This document shows positions 53,509-62,856 of a stretch of 64,000 nt of DNA, piece by piece. Numbering within the stretch: position 1 is the stretch's first letter; the number at the start of each line of letters is the position of its first letter. The notes under the pieces are model-generated. The model was not told where the DNA came from. It ran no database searches and saw only the letters and a list, made by a program, of their open reading frames with translations. Both the position numbers and the translations under genes were made by a program. The DNA lies in NCBI GenBank assembly GCA_000775715.1, contig JRWQ01000008.1:62001-126000 (forward strand). Reading direction: 5' to 3'. The stretch is from Vibrio tubiashii (GTDB taxonomy: Bacteria; Pseudomonadota; Gammaproteobacteria; Enterobacterales; Vibrionaceae).

Positions 53509-54981
53509 TTATAGGCTCATGATCTTCTTGAACTCTTCTTCAGAATACTTCTTCTCTGTACTCTTAGTTAAGTCCGTCATCATCTTGTATCTTAGTTCTG
53601 TAGCCATGCTTAACGTGCGCTTAAGCTGTCCGTAAGAATAATCCGCCGCCATAGTTTTAGCCGCTTCTTTATCCACTTTGTACATGCTCGCTAGCGTTTT
53701 ATCTAGATGAGCCACTTGCTTGTAAAGTTGAGTCTCTTCTTTATCCCAGGTGGCTTTCAAGATAGGTAAATACTTATCTGGGTTTGCGGAAGCGAGCGCT
53801 GTTAAACTGCGGAACTGCCAGTAAGCGGAGTCATCGCTGTAAGTATCATCACCTACTTGGAACGCTTTAGGGTATTCGTGAAGCGTTGAGTAGAGTGGGA
53901 CTAATACCGATTCTGGCAACACACCAAAACTTTGCCAAATTACGCCTTGCAGCTCATTTGGCATCTCTGGACGAAGCTGGATAACATGCGACTCTAATTG
54001 ACGCTCAACGCGAATTGGGCGTTTTGCTTTGCCTTCCAGTGACGTGCCATCGTAAGTCGCGCTGAGTACTTCAGCCACATCCCCTACCGAAATTTTCTCA
54101 TCGGGCTTCATGAACAGTGGATATTGCGCTAGGCGACTCTGCTGATGTTTCGATGGAGTTAGCATCTTTTGGCCTAGCCATTCTCGGTCGATATTGTATT
54201 CATCACCGATGACACCAAACGCTTTAGCGAAGTTGAACGACTTCTTGTCCGCTTTATCTAATAGCTTGTGCTGCTCTACAAACTCAAACAAGCCTTTAGA
54301 GTGAAGTACGTCTTTACTCGCGAGATTAACACCATGAACACGTAAACCATTGGCAATCATCGCGTAGCTATCGTCAGGCACTTTTACCGCGATCCAGTGG
54401 TGGCCCGAGCCAATTTCAAACAACCAAGCTTCGTTGACATCAGCAATGTAAAGGCTGTTGCCCTCTCCTGCGCCAAAGGTTTCGATGTAGTGACCTAACA
54501 GCTCAACAGCCTGTTTAGCGTTCTCAGCTTGCGGAAGAATTAAGCTAGGAATAACGGCTTCAATCACGCCATTATCAACCAGAGGGTCTACTTTTTCCGC
54601 TTTGTCATTCACCTCAGCACTGGTGGTCGCGGAGATAGCAACATTATGCTCGTTAATGCCACGCTCTTCATAGAACTTGCCATCACTGTTTACCGTTTTT
54701 GCATCCCAATCAGGAATCGCTGAGTAGGCAAAAAAGTGTTTAGGCATTGGAACCACCAACCCATTACCGAGTTCCCAGTCGCCTGCTTCGTTATCCTGAG
54801 CTGGACGGTACTCTAAATACTTGTTCCAGTTGTTGATACCAAAGTCTTCATTACGCGCAATCATTATGCTGCCGTCACTCGAAGCACCTTTACCAACGAT
54901 AAGTCCAGTACAGGCTAACGCATTACCACTCAAGGCGACAGCCACTGCAGTTGCAAGAAAGGATACAGACCATGTTTTCAT
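53509..54981 (-). CDS. secreted C69-family dipeptidase
   Basis: The 490-residue product has a signal peptide ending ALA, immediately followed by Cys24 (CTGLIVGKGASSDGS). Signal-peptidase cleavage would expose this Cys as the N-terminal nucleophile of the C69/PepD Ntn-hydrolase fold. MIARNEDFGINN and GINEHNVAISATTSAEVN are further family signatures. It probably hydrolyses dipeptides in the periplasm or outside. It is convergent with pncB and separated by 209 bases from the LysR gene upstream. Confidence 0.93.
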   Translation of the reverse strand: MKTWSVSFLATAVAVALSGNALACTGLIVGKGASSDGSIMIARNEDFGINNWNKYLEYRPAQDNEAGDWELGNGLVVPMPKHFFAYSAIPDWDAKTVNSDGKFYEERGINEHNVAISATTSAEVNDKAEKVDPLVDNGVIEAVIPSLILPQAENAKQAVELLGHYIETFGAGEGNSLYIADVNEAWLFEIGSGHHWIAVKVPDDSYAMIANGLRVHGVNLASKDVLHSKGLFEFVEQHKLLDKADKKSFNFAKAFGVIGDEYNIDREWLGQKMLTPSKHQQSRLAQYPLFMKPDEKISVGDVAEVLSATYDGTSLEGKAKRPIRVERQLESHVIQLRPEMPNELQGVIWQSFGVLPESVLVPLYSTLHEYPKAFQVGDDTYSDDSAYWQFRSLTALASANPDKYLPILKATWDKEETQLYKQVAHLDKTLASMYKVDKEAAKTMAADYSYGQLKRTLSMATELRYKMMTDLTKSTEKKYSEEEFKKIMSL

Positions 54982-55190
54982 CTTAATTCTCCGCTTATGA
55001 AACGAGATAATTCAAAGTTAACGTCAGTTGTATTTGCAGGGCTTTTATTATCATTCAACGAGAATGTTTCGAGTGAGTGTACTTATCATTGCGGTAAATT
55101 TTTCGTCTGTTCGTCACATTACTGATATTTTCATTGTGAGAATAATTATTTGAAAAATATGCAGTTTTTGCATAATTTCCATTAGTAGAT

Positions 55191-56144
55191 TTAGAGTTCT
55201 ACCCTCTCTGTACTCCAGTCAAACTGAGTACAAATTTGTTTTAACTGACCAACTTCTGCTTCGGTCTGCTCCACCAGCCATTGCAATATTTCATTCGCTA
55301 CAGGGTTGTGATTTGCCTGATAGCAAAAGTACTGCCAGTCACTGTGTTGCAACGCAATTTTTTCAGGGCATTTTAAGAATTTTCTTTTGAGCTCAGGTAA
55401 TACTAAAAGCAGATCGGTCACAGTGACACCTTGACCAGATAAGCATGCACTGAGCGCCAAATCCAAACTAAAAAACACCGTGTCTCGGCCCAGCTTTTTG
55501 CCCTTGAGGTTGGCATTGGCGAGCCATAATTTCCAGTCTTGGTGGTCTAGAGTGGCATGTAAATGAGGCAACGCGAGGACATCTTCAATTTGGATGTTTT
55601 TTTCAGACATCAACTCTGCATAAACTGGTGCCATATATTCTGCACGTAGAAAGGTAACGCCCGGTTTACCAAGGTAGCGATCGCGCTGGCGGGTATTGAT
55701 GATCAATAGATCGCAATCTTCGAGTTCTAATACCGGGTCTTCTTCGATTGAAGGAATAATTACGATTTCATGTTCAGGATATTTTTCGTTAAGCATCGCG
55801 ACATTAGGCATTAAGACACGAGTAGCGTAACTGAGCGCACTCTTTATCACGATTCGCTTCTTGGCTGGCGCTTTCCACTGCGCAATCAGCGAATCAAGAT
55901 TGTGATAATTTTGCCGAAGCACCTCATACAGATCTTTACCTTGTCGAGTCAATTCAATCGCTCGATGCTTGCGCACCATAAGCGCACAATTGAGCTCATC
56001 TTCTAGCTGTTTTATCTGTCGACTTACAGCACTTTGGGTTACGTTTAGCTCATCAGCAGCTTTAGTAAAACTCATCAAACGTGCGACTGCTTCAAAGACT
56101 TTTAATCCATTGTGCGAGTAAGGAAGATTCGAATACGGACTCAT
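55191..56144 (-). CDS. LysR-family regulator (GcvA-like)
   Basis: The 317-residue product has the helix-turn-helix LKVFEAVARLMSFTKAADELNVTQSAVSRQIKQLEDELN and a LysR effector domain. The motif SAVSRQIKQLE and the acidic NTRQRD loop resemble the GcvA/AmpR-like branch. I start at ATG 56144 (MSPYSNLPYSHN) because GGGAGGGG lies five bases before it; the longer frame has nothing comparable. It is divergent from the MATE gene with about 100 bases between them. Confidence 0.88.
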   Translation of the reverse strand: MSPYSNLPYSHNGLKVFEAVARLMSFTKAADELNVTQSAVSRQIKQLEDELNCALMVRKHRAIELTRQGKDLYEVLRQNYHNLDSLIAQWKAPAKKRIVIKSALSYATRVLMPNVAMLNEKYPEHEIVIIPSIEEDPVLELEDCDLLIINTRQRDRYLGKPGVTFLRAEYMAPVYAELMSEKNIQIEDVLALPHLHATLDHQDWKLWLANANLKGKKLGRDTVFFSLDLALSACLSGQGVTVTDLLLVLPELKRKFLKCPEKIALQHSDWQYFCYQANHNPVANEILQWLVEQTEAEVGQLKQICTQFDWSTERVEL

Positions 56145-56247
56145 TTGCCCCTCCCATGATCTGAACTCATGCCAGAGTGGCATAAATGTCATTTGAACGC
56201 CAGTCAGATAACCTTTACCTTTGTGTGATAATGATCACGAGGCGCAC

Positions 56248-57588
56248 ATGAAGAAAATTCTCACTCTTGCTATACCACTTATTATTTCGCAGATGATCTC
56301 TATGGCATTGGTTCTTACCGATGTTTGGATGATGTCCCGATTAAGTGTGTCTGCCATTGCAGCAGGAGGATTAGGCGCTTCAATCTACTCTTTCGTTTTC
56401 ATCGTTGCGAGCAGCACTGTTGGCTGTGTAGCGAATCTCATTGCCATCGCTTACGGGCAACGAATCGCTCGCCCAGAGTTTGGCAACCAACAAATCAGGC
56501 TTGCGGTAAAAGGAGCGGTACTGCTCTCGGTAGTACTCAGCGTTGTTCTGACTATTAGCTTTATGTTTGTTCCACAACTGTTCGCGCTAGCAAATCAGCC
56601 AAGCGAACTTGCAGCACCCGCTATGCAGTATGTCGACACGTTAAAATGGGCGATGCTCCCTTCTTTGTTACTACTTGTATTGCGCGGTTTAACCAGCGCG
56701 TTTGGCAACGTTCGCTCTATTATGGTGATGTCGCTGATCACGGTTGTTCTTAATGTGCCAATTAGCTATGTGCTTGCATTTACCTTTGACCTTGGGCTTT
56801 CAGGGTTAGGCGCAGGTACAGCACTCGCGGCGTTAATTGTGATGCTTGGCTACGGAATGTGGGTCTTTAAGCGCGCAGAATATGCGCCGTTTGCTCCTTG
56901 GTTAAATACACACGAGTACTCATTATCTTTGCTAACCCCACTGCTTACTATGGGATTACCTATCGCTATCGCTGCCCTACTAGAGCACGGGTTAATCTAT
57001 GGCGGCACACTGATGGCAGGAACGATCAGTATTGCTGCGCTGGCTCTGCATCAGATCCTTTTACAGTGCTTAAGCTTTACGTGGAATATCAACTTTGGTT
57101 TCTCACAAGCAGCGGCCATATTAGTCGGGCAAGACTTTGGGGCTGAAAACTATGATGGTATTAAACGCACTGCACTACGCAGCTTTGGCATCACCACAGT
57201 GCTTAGTATCGTCATGGCTGGCGTATTTATGCTTTGGCCTGAGTTAATCGCCGCAATGTTTAATCTCGACGGCGTACTGACTCAACTGCTGACCATGGTA
57301 CTGTGGGTGGTAGCCCTGTCATTTATCGTCGATGCTTGGCAGCTATTGGCAATCAACCTGCTACGCGGAATGAAGATTGTCATGGGACCAACCATCATGA
57401 CGGCTATCGGCTACTGGGTGTTTGGCCTTCCTGCAGCTTGGCTACTGATGCCTGAATTTGGGCTAGCAGGCATTTGGGGCGGGATCGGAATTGGCTTAGG
57501 CGTCACAGGTGTGCTTCTGCTGGTTCAACTTCTCAACGCAATTAGAAAGCAACGTGATAGTGACTCATATGCGGTCGCCATGGGTTAA
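56248..57588 (+). CDS. MATE-family multidrug efflux pump
   Basis: The 446-residue inner-membrane protein has twelve helices in two homologous halves. The first half shows LAIPLIISQMISMALVLTDVWMMSRLS and the second TMGLPIAIAALLEHGLIYGGTLMAGTIS. Both match the MATE pattern of cation-coupled (often Na+) drug exporters. ATG 56248 (MKKILTLAIPL) follows GAGG; an upstream in-frame start would add nine polar residues and is less likely. The neighbouring LysR may regulate it. Confidence 0.92.
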   Translation: MKKILTLAIPLIISQMISMALVLTDVWMMSRLSVSAIAAGGLGASIYSFVFIVASSTVGCVANLIAIAYGQRIARPEFGNQQIRLAVKGAVLLSVVLSVVLTISFMFVPQLFALANQPSELAAPAMQYVDTLKWAMLPSLLLLVLRGLTSAFGNVRSIMVMSLITVVLNVPISYVLAFTFDLGLSGLGAGTALAALIVMLGYGMWVFKRAEYAPFAPWLNTHEYSLSLLTPLLTMGLPIAIAALLEHGLIYGGTLMAGTISIAALALHQILLQCLSFTWNINFGFSQAAAILVGQDFGAENYDGIKRTALRSFGITTVLSIVMAGVFMLWPELIAAMFNLDGVLTQLLTMVLWVVALSFIVDAWQLLAINLLRGMKIVMGPTIMTAIGYWVFGLPAAWLLMPEFGLAGIWGGIGIGLGVTGVLLLVQLLNAIRKQRDSDSYAVAMG

Positions 57589-57602
57589 GCATAGATTTAT
57601 GC

Positions 57603-58601
57603 TTAACGTCGATAGTGGATTTTAGCGGGAAACACCTGTTGCTCCACTTTGCTATCAGGCTGGCTGAGCACAGCTTTGCCAGCGTCAAATAGTGCTTGTG
57701 CAATCAAATCACAATCTTGCTCTATCGAATCCACTTTGATTGGCAGGCTGTCTAAAATATCGTAGTTATCAAAAGTCGCGATACGAATATCAGACATTAA
57801 CAAACTGTGTTCGGTCAAGTAACGTAAGACACCTTCAAGTAAAGAATACGAGGCGGTGAACACAGCTTGTGGTAAGCGGCCATTTTGCTCAATCGCTCTC
57901 GCCATCATTTCATAGCCAGAGCTCGGCTGATAATCTTGGTTAAACACGTGCTTAGGTTGAAACTCGACTCCCGCTTGCTTTAAGCCCGCTTTATAGCCAG
58001 AAAAACGGTCTTTGCTTGGCGATAGAGCCATTTGACCGCCAATATAGAAGCACTCATCAAGCCCATAAGCGAGCTTCGCTACCACCTCTTGAGTCGCACT
58101 AGCTGCATCAGTTTTGATGTTAATAGCCTTGCTGCCATCAATCACTCGATCGAAAAGAATCACAGGTGTCGATTGCGTCGCGGCTAGTAGCTCGCTTTCG
58201 TCCGTTTGCGCAGTTGCAATCAACAATAGATCAACCTGTCTATCGACTAAGCTTCGAATCGCCTGGTTTTCCATTTCAGGATCATCGTCAGATGAAGCAA
58301 TTAGCAGCTGGTAACCTTCACTACGGCAAAGTATTTCTAACCGCTTAGCGATGGTCGCAAAACCCATGTTAGTTAGGTCTGGGATCACCAGCCCTGCGGT
58401 GTAGGTCTGTTTTGACTTTAACGCTCGCGCATAAATACTTGGCGAGTAGTTATTAGCAAAGGCGATCGCTTGAACCTTCTTTACCGTCTCTTCATGGATG
58501 CGATGTTTTTTCGCATGGCCATTAAGCACAAAGCTGACGGTCGATTTCGACACACCTGCTAGCTCAGCAATATCAGCAAGCTTTAACTTTTTTGTTGCCA
58601 T
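57603..58601 (-). CDS. LacI-family regulator resembling Cra/FruR
   Basis: The 332-residue product has a helix-turn-helix LADIAELAGVSKSTVSFVLNGHAKKHRI and a sugar-binding effector domain. Several stretches follow Cra/FruR closely: GLVIPDLTNMGFATIAKRLEILCRSEGYQLLIASSDDDPEMEN, QAVFTASYSLLEGVLRYL and RIATFDNYDILDSLP. It probably senses fructose-1-phosphate or a related sugar phosphate. It is divergent from fructokinase. The intergenic palindrome AGCTAAATCGTTTTAGCT is a plausible operator for it. Confidence 0.88.
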   Translation of the reverse strand: MATKKLKLADIAELAGVSKSTVSFVLNGHAKKHRIHEETVKKVQAIAFANNYSPSIYARALKSKQTYTAGLVIPDLTNMGFATIAKRLEILCRSEGYQLLIASSDDDPEMENQAIRSLVDRQVDLLLIATAQTDESELLAATQSTPVILFDRVIDGSKAINIKTDAASATQEVVAKLAYGLDECFYIGGQMALSPSKDRFSGYKAGLKQAGVEFQPKHVFNQDYQPSSGYEMMARAIEQNGRLPQAVFTASYSLLEGVLRYLTEHSLLMSDIRIATFDNYDILDSLPIKVDSIEQDCDLIAQALFDAGKAVLSQPDSKVEQQVFPAKIHYRR

Positions 58602-58779
58602 TCTTTACCTGCGTTGGTTAACAGCCCTGTTACAGGCTAGAGCCTATTTTACTGATATCAAGTTAGATTTCTAACCCTTTGTCGGTTTGATAGCTACATA
58701 ACCAACATAGTGACAGAAAGATCGTTACGGATCACAATTCACTCTCTAATAACTCCATTATATCGAGAAGTAGGTGTTC

Positions 58780-58797
58780 AGCTAAATCGTTTTAGCT
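58780..58797. promoter_or_regulatory. Cra-like operator upstream of scrK
   Basis: AGCTAAA-TCGT-TTTAGCT is an 18-base site with perfect seven-base arms. It resembles the Cra site GCTGAATCGTTTCAGC. It lies 44 bases before scrK, between scrK and the divergent Cra-like regulator gene. A related sequence lies at 62683-62700 before scrA. Confidence 0.65.
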
Positions 58798-58840
58798 ATA
58801 TAATTAGCTCATTACTACGAAGAGTTTTGAGGTTACAACT

Positions 58841-59761
58841 ATGAACAAAGTGTGGGTTACTGGCGATGCAGTCGTAGACCTGATTCCTGATACCGAATCA
58901 ACATATCTAAAATGCCCTGGTGGCGCGCCAGCCAATGTAGCGGTTGCCATTGCGCGTCTTGGCGGTGACAGCGCATTCTTTGGACGTGTGGGGCAAGATC
59001 CTCTTGGCCGTTTTATGAAGCAGACTTTAAGCGATGAACGCGTGAACACAGATTTCATGCTGCTTGATGAAAGCCAACGTACTTCAACTGTCATCGTCGA
59101 TCTTGACGACAGCGGTGAGCGCAGCTTTACCTTCATGGTCAAACCAAGTGCTGATCAGTTCTTGGTCGAGGGCGACATTCCTCAATTCAATCCTGGTGAC
59201 TGGTTACACGTATGCTCAATTGCGTTAGCTAATGAACCTAGCCGCAGCGCAACATTACAAGCTATGCGTCAAATCAAAGCCGTTGGTGGTTTCGTTAGTT
59301 TTGACCCTAACCTTCGCGAAGAAGTATGGGCAGATCCCACTGAACTCAAACCAGTCGTCAATCAAGCGATTGAACTGGCAGATGTAGTGAAGTTCTCTGA
59401 CGATGAACTGATGTTTTTAACTGGCACTGACTCTTTAGAGCAAGGCTTGAAGGCGATAGAAAAGTACAACAATACGTTAGTCTTGGTCACTCAAGGCGCC
59501 AAGGGCGCACTGGTGGTATTTGACAATGAGCAGCGTCTGATTTCTGGTCAAGCCGTTAAGCCTATTGATACCACAGGTGCAGGCGATGCTTTTGTTGGTG
59601 GCTTACTTGCGAAACTGGCGCAAAGCAGCCAATGGGCGAATGACATTACTATTGAGGCAGCGGTTGTATGGGCAAATGGCTGCGGAGCATTGGCCACTAC
59701 GCAGAAAGGAGCCATGACTGCCCTGCCAACTCAACAGGCGCTGCTTGAATATATAAATTAG
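58841..59761 (+). CDS. scrK: fructokinase
   Basis: ScrK phosphorylates the fructose released from sucrose-6-phosphate by ScrB. The 306-residue PfkB-family kinase has the two signatures: CPGGAPANVAVAIARLGGDSAFFGRVGQDPLG near the N-terminus, and DTTGAGDAFVGGLLAKL with the catalytic Asp near residue 248. The start follows a Cra-like operator. It converges with scrB across a strong bidirectional terminator. Confidence 0.95.
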   Translation: MNKVWVTGDAVVDLIPDTESTYLKCPGGAPANVAVAIARLGGDSAFFGRVGQDPLGRFMKQTLSDERVNTDFMLLDESQRTSTVIVDLDDSGERSFTFMVKPSADQFLVEGDIPQFNPGDWLHVCSIALANEPSRSATLQAMRQIKAVGGFVSFDPNLREEVWADPTELKPVVNQAIELADVVKFSDDELMFLTGTDSLEQGLKAIEKYNNTLVLVTQGAKGALVVFDNEQRLISGQAVKPIDTTGAGDAFVGGLLAKLAQSSQWANDITIEAAVVWANGCGALATTQKGAMTALPTQQALLEYIN

Positions 59762-59782
59762 TATTAGCTAATTGGAATAAAC

Positions 59783-59817
59783 AAGGGCCCCAAGCAATGA
59801 ACTTGGGGCCCTTTTCA
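59783..59817. terminator. bidirectional intrinsic terminator between scrK and scrB
   Basis: The perfect 12-pair stem AAGGGCCCCAAG/CTTGGGGCCCTT (59783-59794 with 59802-59813) is followed by TTTTCATTT on the plus strand. Confidence 0.9.
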
Positions 59818-59837
59818 TTTATCGCTGTTTTATAATC

Positions 59838-61469
59838 TTAGCAGGTACGGAATGGCGCATCTGCTGAGTTTAATCGTCTCACAACTGCCTTTGTTTCAGC
59901 ACCAATCACTGACACACCCGTTGCATTTTCAGCGCTAAAGACACGTGACGTCATCACAGCTTGCCCGCCATTTACAAACACTTCAACGGACGAGTTATCT
60001 GCCAGAATACGTAGCTCTACTGTACTTGATGTAAGTGGTAATTCACGAATCGTATCTTGTGCGCGATTGAGTGTTTTCGATCGGTCCATAACTAAAGAGT
60101 TCGTCTCTAAATCTGCTTTTAGTATCAAAGCATGCTCATCACTTTCAAATAGACGCAGCTCGCTCCCCCACTCTAAGCTGACCGTCAAGTCAAACGATTT
60201 AGTTTCCAAGTCATAACGTTCTGACGTAATTAAAATAGATTGTTCAGCTTGTGCGAGTTGGTCTATCTCTTTGATCGGCCACTGAACTAAACATCCATCT
60301 TTGACAGTAAGTTCCCTAATCGTGGTTAATTGGTGTACCCAACCACTATCAGAAGAAGGTTGATCCACTTCATCGGGAAGGCCCATCCAACCACACATGA
60401 CTCGCCTACCATCAGGGGTCAACATGGTTTGTGGCGCATAGAAATCAAATCCATAATCGAGGTGAACGAAGTCACTCAGCTGTAGGCCTTTTTGTGCATC
60501 AAACTTAGCCTTGGCGATGCCATTGTGGTGAGGAATCGTGTTGTGTTCAGAAAATGATGTGATCCCCTGAGGACCAATCACAGCGAATGTCTCAGCACCT
60601 AGCGTAAATAGGTCAGGACATTCCCACATGTAACCAAAGTCTCCGAACTCTTCTCCGAAAAGACCTTTGAACTGCCACTGTTTCAGATCCGATGAGGTAT
60701 AAATAGCCAATCGACCTTTTAGCTCTTCTGTTTGAGCGCCAAGCAACATAAGCCACTCGTCTCTAACACGAACAATCTTGGGATCTCGAATGTGCGGCGT
60801 AACACCTTGTGGAAGAGAGTCAATAACAGGACCATGTTTTACGAAATGAATCCCATCATCAGAGGTTGCTAAGCATTGAGTCGTGTGGCGATCACGTTGT
60901 TCTCCGATTCGAGTGTTTCCGGTATAGAACAACATCAGCTGATTTTCATGGCTTAATGCATGACCTGAAAACACGCCATGCGAGTCAAACCAATCAGATG
61001 GAGTAAGAGCGACTGGACACCATTGCCAGTTCACTAAGTCACTACTGGTCAAATGCGCCCAGTACTTATCTTTGTGTACGCATGCATGGGGGTACCACTG
61101 ATAAAACAGATGATACTCACCATTATGATAGATAAACCCATTTGGGTCATTGAGCAGACCTTGAGGGGGAGAAATATGCCAACTCGGGCGATGAGGACAC
61201 GATACTGGTGCTAACCTAGAGTCCAACGCCTGCAGTTGGTTTTCTGCGATCTGTCGGCCAACTTCGAGCAAGGCGTCATCATCAAATAAAGAAGCCCGCT
61301 TAAACACCACCTGACACTCACCCAAGACATGCCTTATATCGGTGATAAGGTCATTCTCCGCGACCAAAGCTTGGTCAGTGACCGCAAAAATGAGCTCGTC
61401 ATCAGGAATTAAAACCCGAGTTACATTGTGTTTTCCTCCACAAAGGGAGAGATAGTGCTCAACAGACAT
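59838..61469 (-). CDS. scrB: sucrose-6-phosphate hydrolase (GH32)
   Basis: ScrB splits sucrose-6-phosphate, delivered by the PTS, into glucose-6-phosphate and fructose. The 543-residue enzyme has the GH32 motifs: WHISPPQGLLNDPNG (nucleophile Asp108), HIRDPKIVRV (transition-state Asp) and MWECPDLFTLG (acid/base Glu). A C-terminal beta-sandwich follows. I start at ATG 61469 (MSVEHYLSLCGG); an in-frame TTG upstream falls inside the operator and is unlikely. A ScrR-type operator lies 18-33 bases before this start. Confidence 0.95.
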   Translation of the reverse strand: MSVEHYLSLCGGKHNVTRVLIPDDELIFAVTDQALVAENDLITDIRHVLGECQVVFKRASLFDDDALLEVGRQIAENQLQALDSRLAPVSCPHRPSWHISPPQGLLNDPNGFIYHNGEYHLFYQWYPHACVHKDKYWAHLTSSDLVNWQWCPVALTPSDWFDSHGVFSGHALSHENQLMLFYTGNTRIGEQRDRHTTQCLATSDDGIHFVKHGPVIDSLPQGVTPHIRDPKIVRVRDEWLMLLGAQTEELKGRLAIYTSSDLKQWQFKGLFGEEFGDFGYMWECPDLFTLGAETFAVIGPQGITSFSEHNTIPHHNGIAKAKFDAQKGLQLSDFVHLDYGFDFYAPQTMLTPDGRRVMCGWMGLPDEVDQPSSDSGWVHQLTTIRELTVKDGCLVQWPIKEIDQLAQAEQSILITSERYDLETKSFDLTVSLEWGSELRLFESDEHALILKADLETNSLVMDRSKTLNRAQDTIRELPLTSSTVELRILADNSSVEVFVNGGQAVMTSRVFSAENATGVSVIGAETKAVVRRLNSADAPFRTC

Positions 61470-61486
61470 CAAAACATACCTAAAAA

Positions 61487-61502
61487 TTGGGAACGTTTGC
61501 AA
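61487..61502. promoter_or_regulatory. ScrR operator upstream of scrB
   Basis: TTGGGAACGTTTGCAA lies just before scrB. The identical 16-mer occurs in reverse orientation at 62778-62793 before scrA, and a two-mismatch version lies before scrR. The core GAACGTTTGC is a LacI-family operator form. Confidence 0.75.
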
Positions 61503-61573
61503 AATTACAGTATCAGTTTAGAAACTACAAGATATGTCGTGCTGTTTGTCGCTCATTCTCGTGATCTAGAGCA

Positions 61574-61600
61574 CAAAAAAAGCCTGACTGGTCAGGCTTA
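61574..61600 (-). terminator. intrinsic terminator after scrR
   Basis: AGCCTGAC (61581-61588) pairs with GTCAGGCT (61591-61598). On the minus strand a seven-T run follows. It separates scrR from scrB. Confidence 0.8.
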
Positions 61601-61623
61601 ATCAAATGACATTTCGCTACTAG

Positions 61624-62613
61624 TTAACAGGTTTCGCGATCTACATTTTGGAAAGTTAATACCAGCTTACTCATCACTTGCGGCGTACCATCTATCAACT
61701 CTAGTAACATCTTAGCTCCATTTTCTCCTGCTTTATCAAAAGCATAGTTAAATGTCGATAAGCTTGGCGTATTGATATAGCCAAGTTCATCATTACCCAC
61801 TCCGAGTACTTTAACTTGCTTGCCTACCTCTACTCCCGCCTCCTGGAGGGCTTTTATTGCGCCGACAGCAATACGATCGGTAGCACAAAACACACCATCA
61901 ACATCCGGGTAACTATCCAGCAGTTGTTTCATGTTAGCGTAGCCAGATTCGATACTAAACTCACCATGACAGTGGAACAGAAGCTGCTGCTGACTATTCA
62001 TTGCCAAGGCCTGCAGTAACCCATCAGAACGTAACTTATCTACCGCTAAATCAGAGTTCTGCACACCCATAAAACCGATCTGCTTACATCCTGCCTCGAT
62101 CAGTCGGTTGCCCGCTTCGAAACCCACCCTTAGGTCATCGTGCACAACGCTCGGAATATTAAACAGCGAACCATCTTGACCAATCAAGACTACCGGCGAT
62201 TTAGATTGCTTAATCGCTTTAACCAAATCATTGTCGATATGAGTTGCATACAGAACTATTCCCTCGACTCGTTTCTGATTAAACAGTTGAATATAATCAA
62301 CTTCTTTTTCACCAGACTGCTGAGTGCTCGCCAAAAGCACTTGCTTACCCGCCTGTTCAAAAACTCGGCTCAGACCATCAATTCCTTGTGCAGTGGCATG
62401 AGATGAAACACGTGGAACTATGACACCAACAAGATTGGTCTTTTGAGATTTCAAGTCTTTCGCGACTTGATTAACCACATACCCAACCTCTTCTACCGCT
62501 TTCATCACTTTTACTTTGGTGGTTTCTTTCACGCCATACTCGTTGTTAATCACCCGAGACACGGTTGATTTGGACACTCCAGCCAATTCTGCGACATCAT
62601 GTAAGCTTGCCAT
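61624..62613 (-). CDS. scrR: LacI-family sucrose operon repressor
   Basis: The 329-residue product starts MASLHDVAELAGVSKSTVSRVINNEYGV, a LacI-type helix-turn-helix with hinge helix VNQVAKDLKSQKTN. An effector domain follows (GVIVPRVSSHATAQGIDGLSRVFEQAGKQ; VDGVFCATDRIAVGAIKAL). It lies between scrA and scrB. Shared operators before scrB, scrR and scrA imply that it represses all three and itself. I start at ATG 62613; the longer upstream frame would run through its own operator. Confidence 0.92.
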   Translation of the reverse strand: MASLHDVAELAGVSKSTVSRVINNEYGVKETTKVKVMKAVEEVGYVVNQVAKDLKSQKTNLVGVIVPRVSSHATAQGIDGLSRVFEQAGKQVLLASTQQSGEKEVDYIQLFNQKRVEGIVLYATHIDNDLVKAIKQSKSPVVLIGQDGSLFNIPSVVHDDLRVGFEAGNRLIEAGCKQIGFMGVQNSDLAVDKLRSDGLLQALAMNSQQQLLFHCHGEFSIESGYANMKQLLDSYPDVDGVFCATDRIAVGAIKALQEAGVEVGKQVKVLGVGNDELGYINTPSLSTFNYAFDKAGENGAKMLLELIDGTPQVMSKLVLTFQNVDRETC

Positions 62614-62635
62614 TAAGTGAACTCGTATTAAGTTA

Positions 62636-62651
62636 TTGGGATTGTTTGCAA
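62636..62651. promoter_or_regulatory. ScrR operator upstream of scrR (autoregulation)
   Basis: TTGGGATTGTTTGCAA differs from the scrB and scrA sites only at two central bases (AC to TT). It lies 23-38 bases before scrR, so it may be a weaker, autoregulatory site. Confidence 0.6.
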
Positions 62652-62682
62652 AAACTACCAGATTTCCCGACAAAATCCACCT

Positions 62683-62700
62683 TGCTCAAACGGTTTAGCA
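62683..62700. promoter_or_regulatory. Cra-like operator in the scrR-scrA intergenic region
   Basis: TGCTCAAACGGTTTAGCA shares 13 of 16 central bases with the scrK site at 58780-58797 and is itself near-palindromic. It suggests that the Cra-like LacI regulator also acts on scrA and/or scrR. Confidence 0.5.
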
Positions 62701-62777
62701 AAAATATTTAGCAGATCAATCTCACATAAAACTCCAATATGTTTTGACTGATACCCATTGATCGCAAAGAATCGATC

Positions 62778-62793
62778 TTGCAAACGTTCCCAA
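62778..62793. promoter_or_regulatory. ScrR operator upstream of scrA
   Basis: TTGCAAACGTTCCCAA is the exact reverse complement of the scrB site. It lies 64-79 bases before scrA. Confidence 0.75.
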
Positions 62794-62856
62794 AAAGTAA
62801 ATAACACCTTTTTGAACTATTAACTAATAATCAAGAGATAACAATCGGGGTTTGGA

